A model generated the notes under the pieces. It searched no databases. It had not been told where the DNA came from and saw only the letters and a program-made list of their open reading frames with translations. Positions 36,178 to 47,235 of a stretch of 64,000 nucleotides of DNA are shown here, in pieces (the first letter of the stretch is position 1; each line of letters opens with the position of its first letter). The translations under genes were made by a program, and so were the position numbers. Origin of the DNA: Symsagittifera roscoffensis (Eukaryota; Xenacoelomorpha; Acoela; Convolutidae); contig NC_087063.1 of assembly GCF_963678635.1 (NCBI RefSeq), forward strand, positions 52,403,074 through 52,467,073. Direction: 5' to 3'.

Positions 36178-36790
36178 TTGTAATTTGTGAATTATATGAT
36201 AAGGGAAATAATTGTCCATCCGTTGACCATTCGTATATCGTGTATCATTTCCATTAATGATACATCCGATATACTCTTGTAATGAACGGTTCATACCTTC
36301 GACTAATCCATTTGTTCAAGTTGCATGAGATATGCGTGGTTTATTTTTAAGCTTGTATAATTGGCATAGTGTAATTATTTTGTTATTAATAAATTCAGTG
36401 CCCTTGTCTGTGACTAGGATTTCGGGTAATCCAAATTCAGCTATCCAGTGTTCGTAGAGTGTTGTATATGCATAGTAAGCATTACAATGGGGTACTGGGT
36501 TGAGTGCTACTTAGTGTGTAAATGCATCAACAATGAGCATTATATATGAGTTTCCTTCTGAGGATGGTGAAATTGGTCCTTTTGTGTCAAATGATATTAT
36601 GTGATTGAAATATAGACTTTGACCTTTAAAATCTTGTTTTTTTGCAATTTGTTTTTGATTTGGTTAGGGTTTATTTAGTTGACATATTACACAATCGTTG
36701 CATTATACTTTAATCCAACTTGGTGCAGTGAGAAAAAAAATTTTTTGGATTAAATTAGTGTTTTTTTTTCTGCTCCTGAATGTCCTTTAA
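36178..36790 (-). pseudogene. Integrase fragment inserted between two RT copies (element A)
   Basis: This carries the same integrase sequence as 34017-34620, including KGTEFINNKIITLC and GLVEGMNRSLQEYIG, at about 95% identity, but lies upstream of the second RT. At 36178 it switches within a few bases to the RT GPAVFLTHM region. It is evidence for an internal direct duplication of an RT-to-integrase unit. Confidence 0.75.
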
Positions 36791-36844
36791 GTATAAAGGC
36801 CTAAGTATAAAGGCCCACTGAATGTCCTAAGTATAACTGCAATT

Positions 36845-37775
36845 TTAGATGTACTTACTTAGGAAATTTAACATTCCATGGAGTTCTTGGTATTTTTTTT
36901 TGTTTGTAGCTGGCTGGAGTTTTTGAATTGCGTCTAATTGTGATTTCAATGTGGTTATAGTGTTTTTCTCTATAATGTGTCCGAGAAATTTTACGCGTGT
37001 TAAGAAAAAATGTGATTTATTTGGGTTTGCTTTCATTTTTTTCGTTCTGTAAAATTTGATGAAATTTTTCTAGAACTCTGAACAATTCATCTTTTGTTTG
37101 TGGTTGCATAAAGACATCGTCTAAGTAAGTGATTGCATTTTTGTTGAGTATAAATGGTCTAAAGATTTTACTCATATGTGCTATAAAAGCTGCTGGTCCT
37201 ATGGATATGCCATAGAATAATCTATTAAATTCGTATTGTTGATTTCCGATAACGAATTGTGTTAATCGTCGTGATTGTTCGTCTAGTGGCATTTGATTAT
37301 ATGCGCTAATCCTATCTGCGGTTGTGAAATATTTACCGTTTATTTTTGTTAAAATTACTCGAATTGGTTCTATTGGCCAATTACATTTTGATTCATCAAT
37401 GAGTGAATTGAGATATCTAGCGTCTAGAACTATTTTTTTAGTGATTCTCCTTTGGCAAGAATAATAACAGGGTTAAAAAAGATGTTTCCTTTTGGCTGTT
37501 CTTCCTTATTTACTGGGGATATGATTTCGTAATAATCTATAATGTCAAGTAATCTATTAACTTTGTCATGTAAGTGAATTGGTACTTTGCTTGCTCTTTG
37601 TTTTTTGAAAACTGCGTCAGGTTTCAAGGGTAGATGTAGTGGTGAATTTATTTTTCCAACGTCAATTTTAGATGTAGCATAAACAGTTGGATATTTCAAT
37701 AATAAATCGGCTAATTTTTCAATTTGATTTTGTGTTTTTTCGGAGTGTTGAAAATTCAATCTTGTCAAGAATTTT
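36845..37775 (-). pseudogene. Reverse transcriptase of element A, first copy
   Basis: Three successive frames cover the RT: 37768-37430 (KVPIHLHDKVNRL, PVNKEEQPKGNIFFNPVIIL), 37292-37017 (MPLDEQSRRLTQFVI, NRLFYGISIGPAAF, AITYLDDVFMQ) and 37036-36845 (KSHFFLTRVKFLGHIIEKN, ending NFLSKYI). It then jumps to integrase, so RNase H is missing from this copy. The YLDD box is intact. Confidence 0.75.
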
Positions 37776-37799
37776 CGTTGTTCTTCTGTATTGTGTGAT

Positions 37800-38950
37800 A
37801 TTTTGAATAATGGTTTAAAATGAGGTGTTTTTGTGAAATAATTTGTATTTCTTTTTCGTTGCTTATTATATTATTTATTGATAATTCTTCATGAAGAATT
37901 GTTGATTGGCATATATCTAATAGTTGTAATATATAATAACTCTGTATGCTACTATTTTTGTGGGAGAAGTCGTTGCATTGGTTTCACAATATCCTAGGAG
38001 TCCTAGAGGTAGCGTTATTTTATATGGTGAATTGTTGTATACATGTAGAGAAATGATGTCGGAGTTTGATATTTTCATGTATTTTATGGATGAAATTGTT
38101 ACTCTAAAAAACTTGAGAGTTAGTCTAAATTCAAGGTCAGACATAGAGAGATGTTGTCTGTTTTGATCTTTGTCGTATTGATGAACCTGTTTGATTGGGA
38201 ATTCTTAAATGTATCCTGAGGGTGGTTTAAGGTGTTTTCTTTCTTTATTATAGATGGGGGTAAAATTTTGAAAAGAATGGTGGTTGTTTGTTCGCTTTTT
38301 TGAAGAATGTTAAAGCGGTGTTTTGCACTCTTAAATATTTATCTTTTTTTTAAATTTTGCTGTCTATTGTATCAAAGTTGGTATGTTTTTTGTGATGAAT
38401 GGAACTCCTATAATATTATGTTTTATATCTGTGATATGGAATGTTTGTTTAAATGGTTTAGTTAGGAGTTTTTTTTGTTCCATTGAATTTTTCCGTAATT
38501 TGTTAAGGTTGAGCCTTGTGCTGTTGCTAGTCTACTGGCTGTTTTTACAGGTGTTAATTTCAGTGTGGAACTTTAATTTCATTCCAAGTTGGAATATTAA
38601 TGATATTTGATTCTGCCCTAGAGTCTATTAAAAAATCTATTTCAAGGTCTGGTGGTTGAACTTCTTTACTTTTTGGACTTTCTGAAAGAAAAGGGATTGT
38701 CCAAACTTTTTCCTTTGGTGGTTCTTTCGGTATATTCTGATAAATATGATTTGTACTGGAACATGGTACTTGTTTTTTTTCAGGTTCGTGTAATGTTGTT
38801 ACTTCATTTACTATTTGATCGATTGGGTTGTTATTACTTCTAGGTCTAGTGTGACAATTTAAAAAGAGTTCTAATTGATTTTCATAGACATGCGAATGAA
38901 AAAGTTGTTCGTACGTAACGGTTTCATAGCCATTTTCAACTTCTATCATG
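37800..38950 (-). pseudogene. Aspartic protease and linker of element A
   Basis: 38949-38560 (129 codons) ends DLEIDFLIDSRAESNIINIPTW. This is the retropepsin active-site loop, but D-S-G-A is changed to D-S-R-A (38614-38625), a loss of the invariant Gly. The remainder of the fold and the linker to RT are scattered in frames down to 37800. Element B has the intact D-S-G-A at 49582-49593. Confidence 0.65.
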
Positions 38951-39011
38951 TTGACTAAAATAGTGTTTCCTGTTTCGCTTTCACTGTCTGTAGATTCGCA
39001 ATTAAATTGAT

Positions 39012-39775
39012 TTAGTTGTAGTTCAGTATTTTCCGTGTTGTCAATACCAGGACGGTCTGAATTAGTTTCTTCAGTTGTTTGTACTTGATATATTTGTCTT
39101 TGATATTTTGGTGTATCGCTTCTCTATTATTTTTGAGAATCTTGATAACGTGTATTATTTCTATGAGGTGATTGAGAGTAATTTCTTTGTCTATTGTTAT
39201 AGTTTGAGTTCCAATTTTGTGAATTATCTCGTGATCTATTTTGATAATTATTTTAATTAGATCTTTGGTGATTTGATTTGTTGTTTGAATAATCTCGTGA
39301 TCGGTTATTATATCGTTGATTTCGATCAATCGAATAGCTTCTGTTTCTCTTGTTGGAAAAACTTCTATGTCTATTGTATGATGAATTTCTTGATCTATCA
39401 GTTGAATCGTGTCTATTCTGAGAGTGTGAATGGGAACTGGTATCAAAAGAATAATTTGGTCTGTTTGAAATTGATAGTGAATAGTTTTTTCTATATTGAG
39501 TATTTCGACTATTTGATCGACTATATCTGTTTTGTGAGAGGTTACGTGAATTTACGTGAATCTGACGATCTACCTGTGTAATTACAGTTATAAAGTGATT
39601 GATTTCCTGAAGAATTTGAGCTCTTTGGAAGTGATTTTCCAGAGCTATTATTACTGAAAACGTTTTTATTTGGTAAATTTTGATCAATTTTGAACTTTTT
39701 TCTTGTATTGATAGAATGATTTGTTTGGTTGTTTGTACTTTCGTGGTTTATCCTTGCTGTTTTTGTCTGCATGCA
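39012..39775 (-). pseudogene. N/R/S-rich tail between Gag knuckle and protease (element A)
   Basis: 39687-39253 and neighbouring frames encode an Asn/Arg/Ser/Tyr-rich stretch with units such as SRNSSYNRHRSFSNKRN and RNRSYSIDRNQRYNNRS. It corresponds to 48529-49449 of element B. Such a basic low-complexity tail probably binds RNA, by analogy with RS/RG tails; this is inferred. Confidence 0.6.
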
Positions 39776-40587
39776 GCAATACTGTGTCCGTATCTTCGGC
39801 AGTAGTTACACCATTTTTTGAATGATGGTTTACCTTTAAACTTTGGATTTTTCTCGAATATAATCAAAAATTTAGTGATTTTTTCGGATAAATCTGTATC
39901 TGATTTGTGTATATTATTTATCTGTGTTGTAGTGGTTTGAACATTATAAACATATTGTAGTTTGAGATTTTCTGTTTCTTCTAGTTTCATAGTAATTTCA
40001 GCTTGTTCTAGTTTATCTACTAGTTTTCTAAAATCTAAATCTGGTTCTCGAATTGAGGAAGGGTGTGATGCTCTCTTTTTGATTGCTATTTTTCGTAATT
40101 GAGGCGTTAGAGTCATCATTAGAATCTCTGTCATTTTTGTGTTTTTATAATCATGAATGTTTAGTGAATATGTTTTTCGGACTAGCGTTTTGATCCTTAC
40201 TGCTAGTTGTTTGATCGTTTCGTTTGGTAGTCTACGAATTTCATTGCATAAAACTCTTTGATGTTGTTTGTTTCTTTCAGAATCAAACATTTTTGAAAAT
40301 TGTTGTGTGAATCTTTTCCAGTCTGATTTTATTTCTACAGGTAAAACTGAAAACCCTTTTTGAGCTGCGCCATCAAGTGTTGTTTGTATTAAAGCTGTGC
40401 GTCTATGTTTCCAATTTTGGTGAAGTGGTGTATTTATTGGTTCAGGTCCTATATTTAAGATTAAATTTGCTGTGACTGCATTTAAATAATCTTCTATAGA
40501 ATATTCAGGGTCCGTACCGGTGAATACCATCAATGGCTTGTTTGATGTTATTGATGATCCACCCATTGGGTATGGATTCATAGTCAT
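39748..40587 (-). CDS. gag: Gag capsid-nucleocapsid segment of element A
   Basis: A 279-codon open frame, the longest in element A. It starts TMNPYPMGGSSITS and contains a retrotransposon Gag capsid region (VFTGTDPEYSIEDYLNAV; AQKGFSVLPVEIKSDW; KQLAVRIKTLVRK). It ends with a zinc knuckle CNYCRRYGHSIAAC (C-x2-C-x4-H-x4-C) a few residues before the stop. The Gag N-terminal part lies upstream in other frames (to 42174). Capsid forms the particle shell and the knuckle binds RNA. It is the Gag part of a larger, broken gene. Confidence 0.75.
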   Translation of the reverse strand: MTMNPYPMGGSSITSNKPLMVFTGTDPEYSIEDYLNAVTANLILNIGPEPINTPLHQNWKHRRTALIQTTLDGAAQKGFSVLPVEIKSDWKRFTQQFSKMFDSERNKQHQRVLCNEIRRLPNETIKQLAVRIKTLVRKTYSLNIHDYKNTKMTEILMMTLTPQLRKIAIKKRASHPSSIREPDLDFRKLVDKLEQAEITMKLEETENLKLQYVYNVQTTTTQINNIHKSDTDLSEKITKFLIIFEKNPKFKGKPSFKKWCNYCRRYGHSIAACRQKQQG

Positions 40588-42177
40588 TTGAAGTCATTCT
40601 GCGGCATTTGGCATTTGTGAAAATTTTGTAAGTTGGCTTTTTGTGATTTCATGGTGTTGTAAGTAAAAAGGTAGTGGGATTTCATTTTACGTTTGCCTTG
40701 ATTGATAATATTCTGTATAAACTGGTTTTTGTGAATAAAAATTATTATTTTGAGATGCGTGATTTGTTCTAGGTTGTCGCATATGTTGTTCTCGTTTATA
40801 TGGTTTAAAAATATCTGGTTGATTTACATGGCAAGAGTGGAGTCTTTGGTTTTGAAAAGGTTGATGGATTTGGTCATAGAATTCTTCATCATTGATGAAA
40901 GTTAATTAGGTGTGTAATAAGGTGTTTTATGTTTGTTTTGGTTTTGCTGTTTATTGTTTTTATTTTGTTGAAAAAATCGTTAATTTTCACTTGGGTCTTG
41001 TGAAATTCGTGGGCTATCATCAAAATTTACTGAGCTTGATGTTGGTTGTTGGAAATTTGATCGTTGTAAAAGTAGATGAGTTTGCGGACGGAGGGTTTAA
41101 CCGTAAATTGTAATGTTACCTGTGGTAATGTTGGGTTTTTAGATATTGGAGTTGTAAGATTTGGATGTATTGGTGAAATAATTTGTTGTGTTGTTGTTAC
41201 TGTTGTAACGACTTCCACATTTGCGAAATGTGATGGTGTATGAAAATCTTGTTGTGCAAGATTTCTAGTTCCGTTTAGGTTATCTCGTTGTATAAGGGTT
41301 GAAACTAAACTATTATTTCCTATTCTATCGGGTAGAAATGAATTATAACTTAAAGGTGTTGCGTCAAGTGTGAGTGTATATACTTTAACATAGTCTTTGT
41401 TAACTGAGATTGTGCTGATTGCTTGACTTGAAACATCTGTTGCTATGTTTAAAAATAGTGGATGAGACCATTCATGGACCCAAATCTAATCTGACTGTTC
41501 TGCTAATACAGTGTCATCAGTCGAATTTTGAAGTCTAAAATTTTTTCTTGCTTGTGAGATTAAATCAATATTATGTGTGAATTTATCAATCATAAACCTT
41601 GCTAAGATTTTTTCTAAATCGTGTTTAACATTATATGAAACTTCGTTAAATTTTCACGGATTGTGTTCAATTATTTGGAAAATATTGCCATATCTTGACT
41701 TACAGTTGTATGTTTTGATGTTTGAACAGGTGAAGTTCCTTGATATTCTGGTTTTTCTAGTATAGACAGATAACTGTAAATTGTTTTAAATACTTCATTA
41801 GTGAATATTGAACTCGCTCTTTGTGAATTTTGATGTTGTATACTTTTTTTGTTTTCTGTGAACACTTTTGAAAATTCTATATCTACGTCGTCTGTTTGAA
41901 GTAGATATCAACCATGGAATTTGCTTGGTGAAAGAATTTCTATGGTATAGATTCCGACTCTTGTGTTAGATTACATATTCCTTTTAGATAGTGATCGATA
42001 ATTTAACTTTGGATTTCTACTTCTGGAATTTCAGCTGTGCATGGACTGCTTCCTTTTTTGAATAAATTTGCGATTAAATTTTGCAAAATTGTGTTTGTCC
42101 TCTATCATCAGTGAGTGAATTGATTAAAAATGAGAGGATGGAGTTTTCTTCTTCGCTTTCTTCATTTCGACTCATTT
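40588..42177 (-). pseudogene. Gag N-terminal region of element A
   Basis: The Gag start is probably the ATG at about 42174 (MSRNEESEEENSIL). Broken frames follow, including 41865-41671 (QHQNSQRASSIFTNEVFKTIYSYL), which aligns with B 46079-46597, and 41218-41027 (TTQQIISPIHPNL), which aligns with B 46844-47029. Several stops and frameshifts separate the pieces. No known domain is visible beyond this homology. Confidence 0.6.
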
Positions 42178-42236
42178 TTGTCTTTTATGACTGTCAATTT
42201 GTAGTTTTCAATGTAGTTTATTGGTTGATTCCAATT

Positions 42237-42680
42237 ATATAGGTTTGTTTTTGTATGTCTTTTTTATTCTTCGTTTTCCTTGTATTGATGATTTTGATGA
42301 GGTTTCTGAGTCAAAAAAATATAGTGTATCATTAATTTGGTAATTTTATTTACGGATTCTTTCAATTTGTAGAATTCTTCCAAATTACTTGTTTCTGATT
42401 CGGAGACTGCGTTTCGTCGTTTTGAAAATCTTTTTCGTGTGATCTGTCTTTGTTTGCTTAAAATTTTTCTTGTGATTTTTCGTCGTTTTGTTCTGATATA
42501 TGCTATTGACTGTGTGTGTGGAGTGATTACATGGTCATATTTTCCGTTGTTTATTTCACACTTGTGTAGTATGATTATTTGTTTATTTCCTAAATTGTCT
42601 AGTGAAATAAGGTTTAGGATGACGGATGCAATATTTGGATTAGCGATTTTATATGTCTTAAACTGTTAGTTCTTACGATT
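42237..42680 (-). pseudogene. Pre-gag basic ORF (ORF0) of element A
   Basis: Upstream of gag, a frame with NLGNKQIIILHKCEINNGKY, AYIRTKRRKITRKILS and RQITRKRFSKRRNAVSESE matches the pre-gag ORF of element B residue for residue in many places, despite 15-20% nucleotide divergence. The ATG of B is ATT here and a frameshift occurs near 42340, so this copy is broken. Function unknown; it is strongly basic. Confidence 0.5.
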
Positions 42681-43440
42681 TTCTTGGGTTAGCCTAACTT
42701 GGGTCATGTATTTCAGGGTTGGAAAGAAAAGTATATATCGATTCCTGAGAATGGTTGTTACTTTCTCGTGGCTAGTCTAAGTTAAGGTGTTAACTTACTT
42801 AATCTTACTTAGGGGTAGTGATTGTGTTCAAGGGTTGGAGAGTAGTAAATTGATCCACAATTTGGTATAATTAAAACACAGTAGCTCGTTAGGTATTATT
42901 TTAAACTTACTAAGTTTAAGTATTATCCTGGGTCAGGTAAGAGAGAGGGGGGTCAAGTGAAGAATGAATAACCGAAGTTCTTTACTGTTTATCCTAATGA
43001 GATTGGTTAGTGTGATTGAAAAATTTCTATTAGTCCTGGGTCTTGAGAAAGGGTTGGATAGCAAATCGACGTTTGAGTTCGTTACACACTTACTAATTGT
43101 GTGGGGGAGAACAAAATTGTTGTATTTGATCCAAGGATAAGCCTTGACAGTCAGGATGTAAAATTAATGAAATTAAGTTTAAATTACGTAAAAATAAATT
43201 AAAGATCCAAGGAAAGCCTTGATGATCTAATAAGTTTTAAAGAGTGTAAATTAAAGAAAAATAAGAAATAGGAGAGGATAGGCCTTTATAATTTAGGTTA
43301 AGCTTTAATTGATAAAATTTTTGTTTTTTAGTTTTTGATGATGTTAGTGGATTTATGATTTGCTGTTGTGTTTTAGGTGATGCAGCTGGGATGAACAGAT
43401 GATTTATATATTATTAACAATTTTGTGTGTTTACTAACTA
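42680..43440 (-). other. Leader of element A (truncated)
   Basis: No gene. Homologous in inverted orientation to 44960-45713 of element B. It contains two copies of a GATCCAAGG...CCTTGA(T) motif near 43131 and 43204 and repeats of GGGTTGGA(G/T)AG. The first ~500 bases of leader and the 5' LTR present in B are absent, so the element was cut here. Confidence 0.7.
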
Positions 43441-43469
43441 ATTTTTATAATTTTTTTTCAATTGATATT

Positions 43470-44054
43470 TTTTTCAGTTGAAAGATCTCGATTTTCTTGA
43501 CAAAGAAAAGTTTTCTCGCTTTATTATCGGCTGGGCTTGCTCCAAACTGTTCAAAATGAAAACACATCTGGTTAAAAGTTATTACGTTTTGAGTATGCCT
43601 ACGCATTTTTTGAACTACTTGGCCAAAATTCGGACAAAAATTTGGAAATAAATCTGCTCTACCTATGTTTCGATTGGGCTTGACATTTGTTTTCACTATT
43701 CTCGACGTATCTTTCGGTTTTCTCAACAGGAACTTGATTGGCTTTGATTGTGATTGACTTATGTTTCGACTGTGCTCCAAATAAGTTTTGAGTGTGCTTG
43801 ACATATTTTTAGAACTTTTTCACCAAAACTCGGATTGTCAGACCGTCTCGACCATAATTCGATTTTGATAGATATTAATATTCTCGTTCAAGTTTTGCTA
43901 TGTTTGGACTTTCTCGATCCAACAAAAAGTTCGTCTTTGTACGAGCCAGCCCATGGCTTTTTCAACTCTTTCAATCAAAAGTCGATATGCTTCCGTTGTC
44001 TCGGCTGTTTTGGACCTTTTCGAAATGTTTTTTTTTGCTCATTCCCGCCTAGAT
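43470..44054. repeat. Isolated unit of the higher-order array between elements A and B
   Basis: The block order matches the array at 15.5-25.5 kb in the same orientation: CTCGATTTTCTTGACAAAG, ATCGGCTGGGCTTGCTCC, CTCTACCTATGTTTCGATTGG, CTCAACC-type anchors and CTCGGCTGTTTTGG. It shows that element A interrupted the array and that element B entered, or was joined, one unit later. Confidence 0.85.
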
Positions 44055-44056
44055 AG

Positions 44057-44466
44057 TTGAACCTGATCTAAACTATATTTTATGATTGGATAAATTAGAT
44101 ATTTTACCACTGTAAAGTATTTTAAATTAACCAATCATGATCCATCTAACTAACAACCCACTTATTTGTAAGTGCTGAAATTAATTGTAATTTCAGCACC
44201 AGAGAGATTTGAATTTAACTTAGAAATTAGTTGTCTCTCCAAGAGAACTTCAGCAGCCGCAACAAACCAGTATACCCTAGATCTATTGAGCCTAGCAGAG
44301 ACTAGTTAAACACCCTGAGACTAGAAAATATAAGAGTAAGATTAGGATCGGTATTAGACTAAGAAGTTGCACGAATCTATCCGGCCGAAAAAAAGATAGC
44401 GTGACGAACAGACGGTGTACCCTATCCGAAATTACTCTATGAGTTAACCACATCAAGCATAACTCA
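44057..44466 (+). repeat. 5' LTR of element B
   Basis: About 410 bp, inverted relative to the LTR of element A at 25502-25879. Starts near TGAACC and ends AACTCA, with a conserved 28-bp hairpin at 44172-44199 (outer stem GTGCTGAAATTA / TAATTTCAGCAC). A primer-binding-site candidate follows after two bases. Confidence 0.8.
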
Positions 44467-44468
44467 TC

Positions 44469-44486
44469 TGGTGCGACCATAAGTCT
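44469..44486 (+). promoter_or_regulatory. Putative primer-binding site of element B
   Basis: TGGTGCGACCATAAG begins with TGG (pairing with a tRNA CCA end) two bases after the CA end of the LTR. I cannot name the tRNA with certainty. It differs from the tRNA-Ser site of element 1. Confidence 0.5.
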
Positions 44487-45713
44487 AGAATAAAACCTTA
44501 ATAGCTTAGAATTAACCAAAAATAGATTAGAATTTAGACAAAACATTTTTAAATGTTATACGATAATAATTTAATCGAAATCTCTCTACGACTCAATAGA
44601 TCAGAGCCGATATTCCGAACGATAACAGAACTACCCGGAATTGTAGGAAGACCTCGAACAAGAGACGACATACGACAAAGTAGAAACTTAACCATATAGT
44701 TTTATGATTGTACGGCAAAAGCCAACACAAATTTTTATATTTAGAATCTTATTAGCAATGAATTTAGATTTTCATTTGCAAACATAAAATTTTGAAGTCA
44801 ATCTTCATGATCATTTCAGGCGCTAAACAAAATTATTAATATACAATAACGATTGACAAAAAGGTCTCAGATCGTTTTCTTAATTTCTGCAGTCTTATAT
44901 AAAACATGTTTGAAAAATATTTTTTGAAAATGAAAATAAAAATTAGTAGCATGACAATAAATGGTTAGTAATCATAAATCATCTGTTGTTCCAGCTTCAT
45001 CACCTAAACATAACATCAATCATAAGCTCACTAATATCTTTAAAATACTAAATCTTTTTCTTAAATAAATTTAAACCATTTTAAACTTAAATTCACATAA
45101 TTTTAAAATCAGATCATCAAGGCTTATCCTTGGATCTTAATTAATTTTCTATTTCACTAAATTTAAAACCTGATCATCAAGGCCTATCCTTGGATCAAAA
45201 AGAACAATTTTGTTCTCCCCCACCCACTTAACAAGTGTCTAACGACCTCAAACGTCGATTCACTATCCAACCCTTCCAAAAGACCCAAGACTAATCGAAA
45301 TTTTTTAATAAAACTAACCATTCAAATTAAGATAAACAGCGAAGAACTTCGGTTATTCATCCTTCACTTGAACCCTCCTCTTACCAGACCCAGGATAAAT
45401 CTTAGACTTAGTAAGTTTAAAATGGTATCTAACGAACTACTTGCGTTCTAATTATACCTGAACCTTGTGGATCGATTTACTATTCTCCAACCCTTGAACA
45501 CAATCACTACCCCTAAGTAAGATTAAGTAAGTTAACACCTTAGCTTAGACTAGCCACGAGAAAGTAAAAAATCATTCTTCGGAATCGATATACTTTTCTC
45601 TCCAACCCTGAACAAAAAGACCCAGATTAAGCTAACCAAAAAATTGTAAGGACTAACAGTCTAAGAAAATAGAAATCACCTAACAACTTTTTGCATCCTT
45701 CATCCTAAACCTT
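44487..45713 (+). other. Leader of element B with internal repeats
   Basis: 1.2 kb without a gene. Two copies of (G)ATCATCAAGGCYTATCCTTGGATC lie near 45113-45138 and 45172-45197, each able to fold through AAGG/CCTT. Three imperfect copies of a CGATT-ACTAT-CCAACCCTT motif lie near 45257, 45472 and 45590. The inverted equivalents are kept in element A. Confidence 0.7.
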
Positions 45714-46124
45714 ATGTCATTCAAAAAACTAGGAAATAAACAAACAATCGTTTTACACAACTGTGAGATAGATAACCAAAAATACGATCTTGTAATCACA
45801 CCTCATATACAAACAGTTGGATACATTAGAACAAAACGACTAACAATAAAAAGAAAAATAATAATTAAACACAGACAAATCACACGAAAAAGATTTTCAA
45901 AAAATAGAAACGCATTTTCAGAATCAGAAGCCAGCAATTTAGATGAACTGTACAAATTAAAAGAATCGATTGATAAAAATTGTCCCATTCACGATCAAAT
46001 ATATTTTTCCGATTCAGAAACAACTTCAAATTCATCAAAAAAAGGAAAAAGAAGAATTAAAAAGCAATATAAACGCCCATGCAACGCGGAATCAGCCCAT
46101 GCAAAGCAGAATTCCCAGATGTAA
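45714..46124 (+). CDS. Pre-gag basic ORF (ORF0) of element B
   Basis: 136 codons, ATG start, ends by overlapping the next Gag frame. It is rich in Lys, Arg and Ile (GYIRTKRLTIKRKIII, RQITRKRFSKNRNAF) with an acidic Ser-rich segment after residue 95 and a Lys/Arg-rich end. Element A keeps the same protein pattern, suggesting it was once translated. It could be the N-terminal (matrix-like) part of Gag reached by frameshift, or a separate protein. No family recognised. Confidence 0.5.
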   Translation: MSFKKLGNKQTIVLHNCEIDNQKYDLVITPHIQTVGYIRTKRLTIKRKIIIKHRQITRKRFSKNRNAFSESEASNLDELYKLKESIDKNCPIHDQIYFSDSETTSNSSKKGKRRIKKQYKRPCNAESAHAKQNSQM

Positions 46125-47030
46125 AAATCAAAAGACAAATTATTGAATATTATTTGAAAGATATATGTAATTTAACACAACAATATGGAATCTACACCAT
46201 AGAATTCAGCACACCAAATACGAATCATCGTAAATATGTAATTCAAACAGACGATCTTAAAATAGAGTTTTCAAAAGTATTCTTAGAATATATTAAAAGC
46301 ATACAATATCATAATTCACAAAGAGCAAACTCCATATTCACTAACGAAGTTTTTGCAATAATATATACCTATATTTCTATATTAGAAAAAACAGAATTTC
46401 AAAGTATCTCACCAACTGAAACATCCAAACATACAAAAGTACGACAAGAAATCACATTATTTTCAACTTTTCTACATGTAATCAAAGTAAATTTCACTAA
46501 AGACGATATTTCACAACACACAAAACATGACTTACAAAAAATTTTGGCATGGTTTATAATAGATTATTTCACACATAATATAGACTTAATTTCATAAGCA
46601 AGAAAAAATTTCAGACCTCAAAATCCAAATGATGATACTGCCATTACAGAACAGTCAGACTACGCTTGGGACCCTGAATGGTCTCATCCTGCATTTATAA
46701 ATATCCCACAATCAATCTCAAGTCAAGCAATAAGTACAATATCTTACCAAAGAGATTATGTAAAAGTAGTACCACTAACCATTGATGCAACACCATTAAA
46801 CTACAATACATTTTTATCTGATACGCGAAATAACAGTTTAAATTTGACCGTCATACACAATGAAAACCCTAATGGAACTAGGAATCTTACACAACAAGAT
46901 ATCCAAACACCATCACACTTCATAAATGAAGAAATTGTCCAAACAACAACAACTACACAACAAAGTATTTCACCAATACATCCAAATTTAAAAAACCAAA
47001 AAATACAAACACTTCACTGGCACAAGTAAC
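46079..47030 (+). pseudogene. Gag N-terminal region of element B
   Basis: 46079-46597 (172 codons) is open: KRQIIEYYLKDICNLTQQYG, NSQRANSIFTNEVFAIIYTY, then a TAA at about 46595 and further open sequence in the same protein (DYAWDPEWSHPAFINIP; HNENPNGTRNLTQQDIQ) to about 47029. Homologous to Gag of element A at 41865-41027. Probably mostly helical matrix-like sequence; no known domain. Confidence 0.6.
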
Positions 47031-47235
47031 CTTACAATCAACCGTTAAACCTTCGCTTGCTCCAAAATATTCACTTTTGCAGAACACAATTATAATTATG
47101 CACATTCGTCAAAAACAAACTATCCCCCACGAAAAACTAATAATAATCCTGTATGTTCTCACTTTTGGGATAACCCAATGACAACAACCAACTCAGTAAA
47201 TTTTCAGACTAATTCACATCCTCCACAGGATCATA

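Larger units (their letters stand above)
25502..43440 (-). mobile_element. Large (~18 kb) Ty3/gypsy-like element A, 5'-truncated
   Basis: Read on the - strand from right to left: leader, pre-gag ORF, gag with CCHC knuckle, N/R/S-rich tail, protease, RT, integrase, RT again with RNase H, integrase with C-terminal domain, env-like ORF, long unknown ORF, 3' region and 3' LTR. The 5' LTR and start of the leader are missing: homology to element B begins only at about 43440, and array sequence follows directly. It interrupts the repeat array, which ends at 25501 and resumes at about 43470 after losing about 60 bp. At ~18 kb it is long for this class because of its two 3' ORFs and an internal duplication. 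Confidence 0.8.

Noticed and set aside
39012-39446. 144-codon frame rich in Ile/Thr/Asp (element A) and the 190-codon frame at 48560-49132 (element B) as separate proteins
   Set aside because: They are alternate-frame readings of the N/R/S-rich tail; repeated AAT/CGA/TCA codons read out of frame give Ile/Thr/His/Asp.
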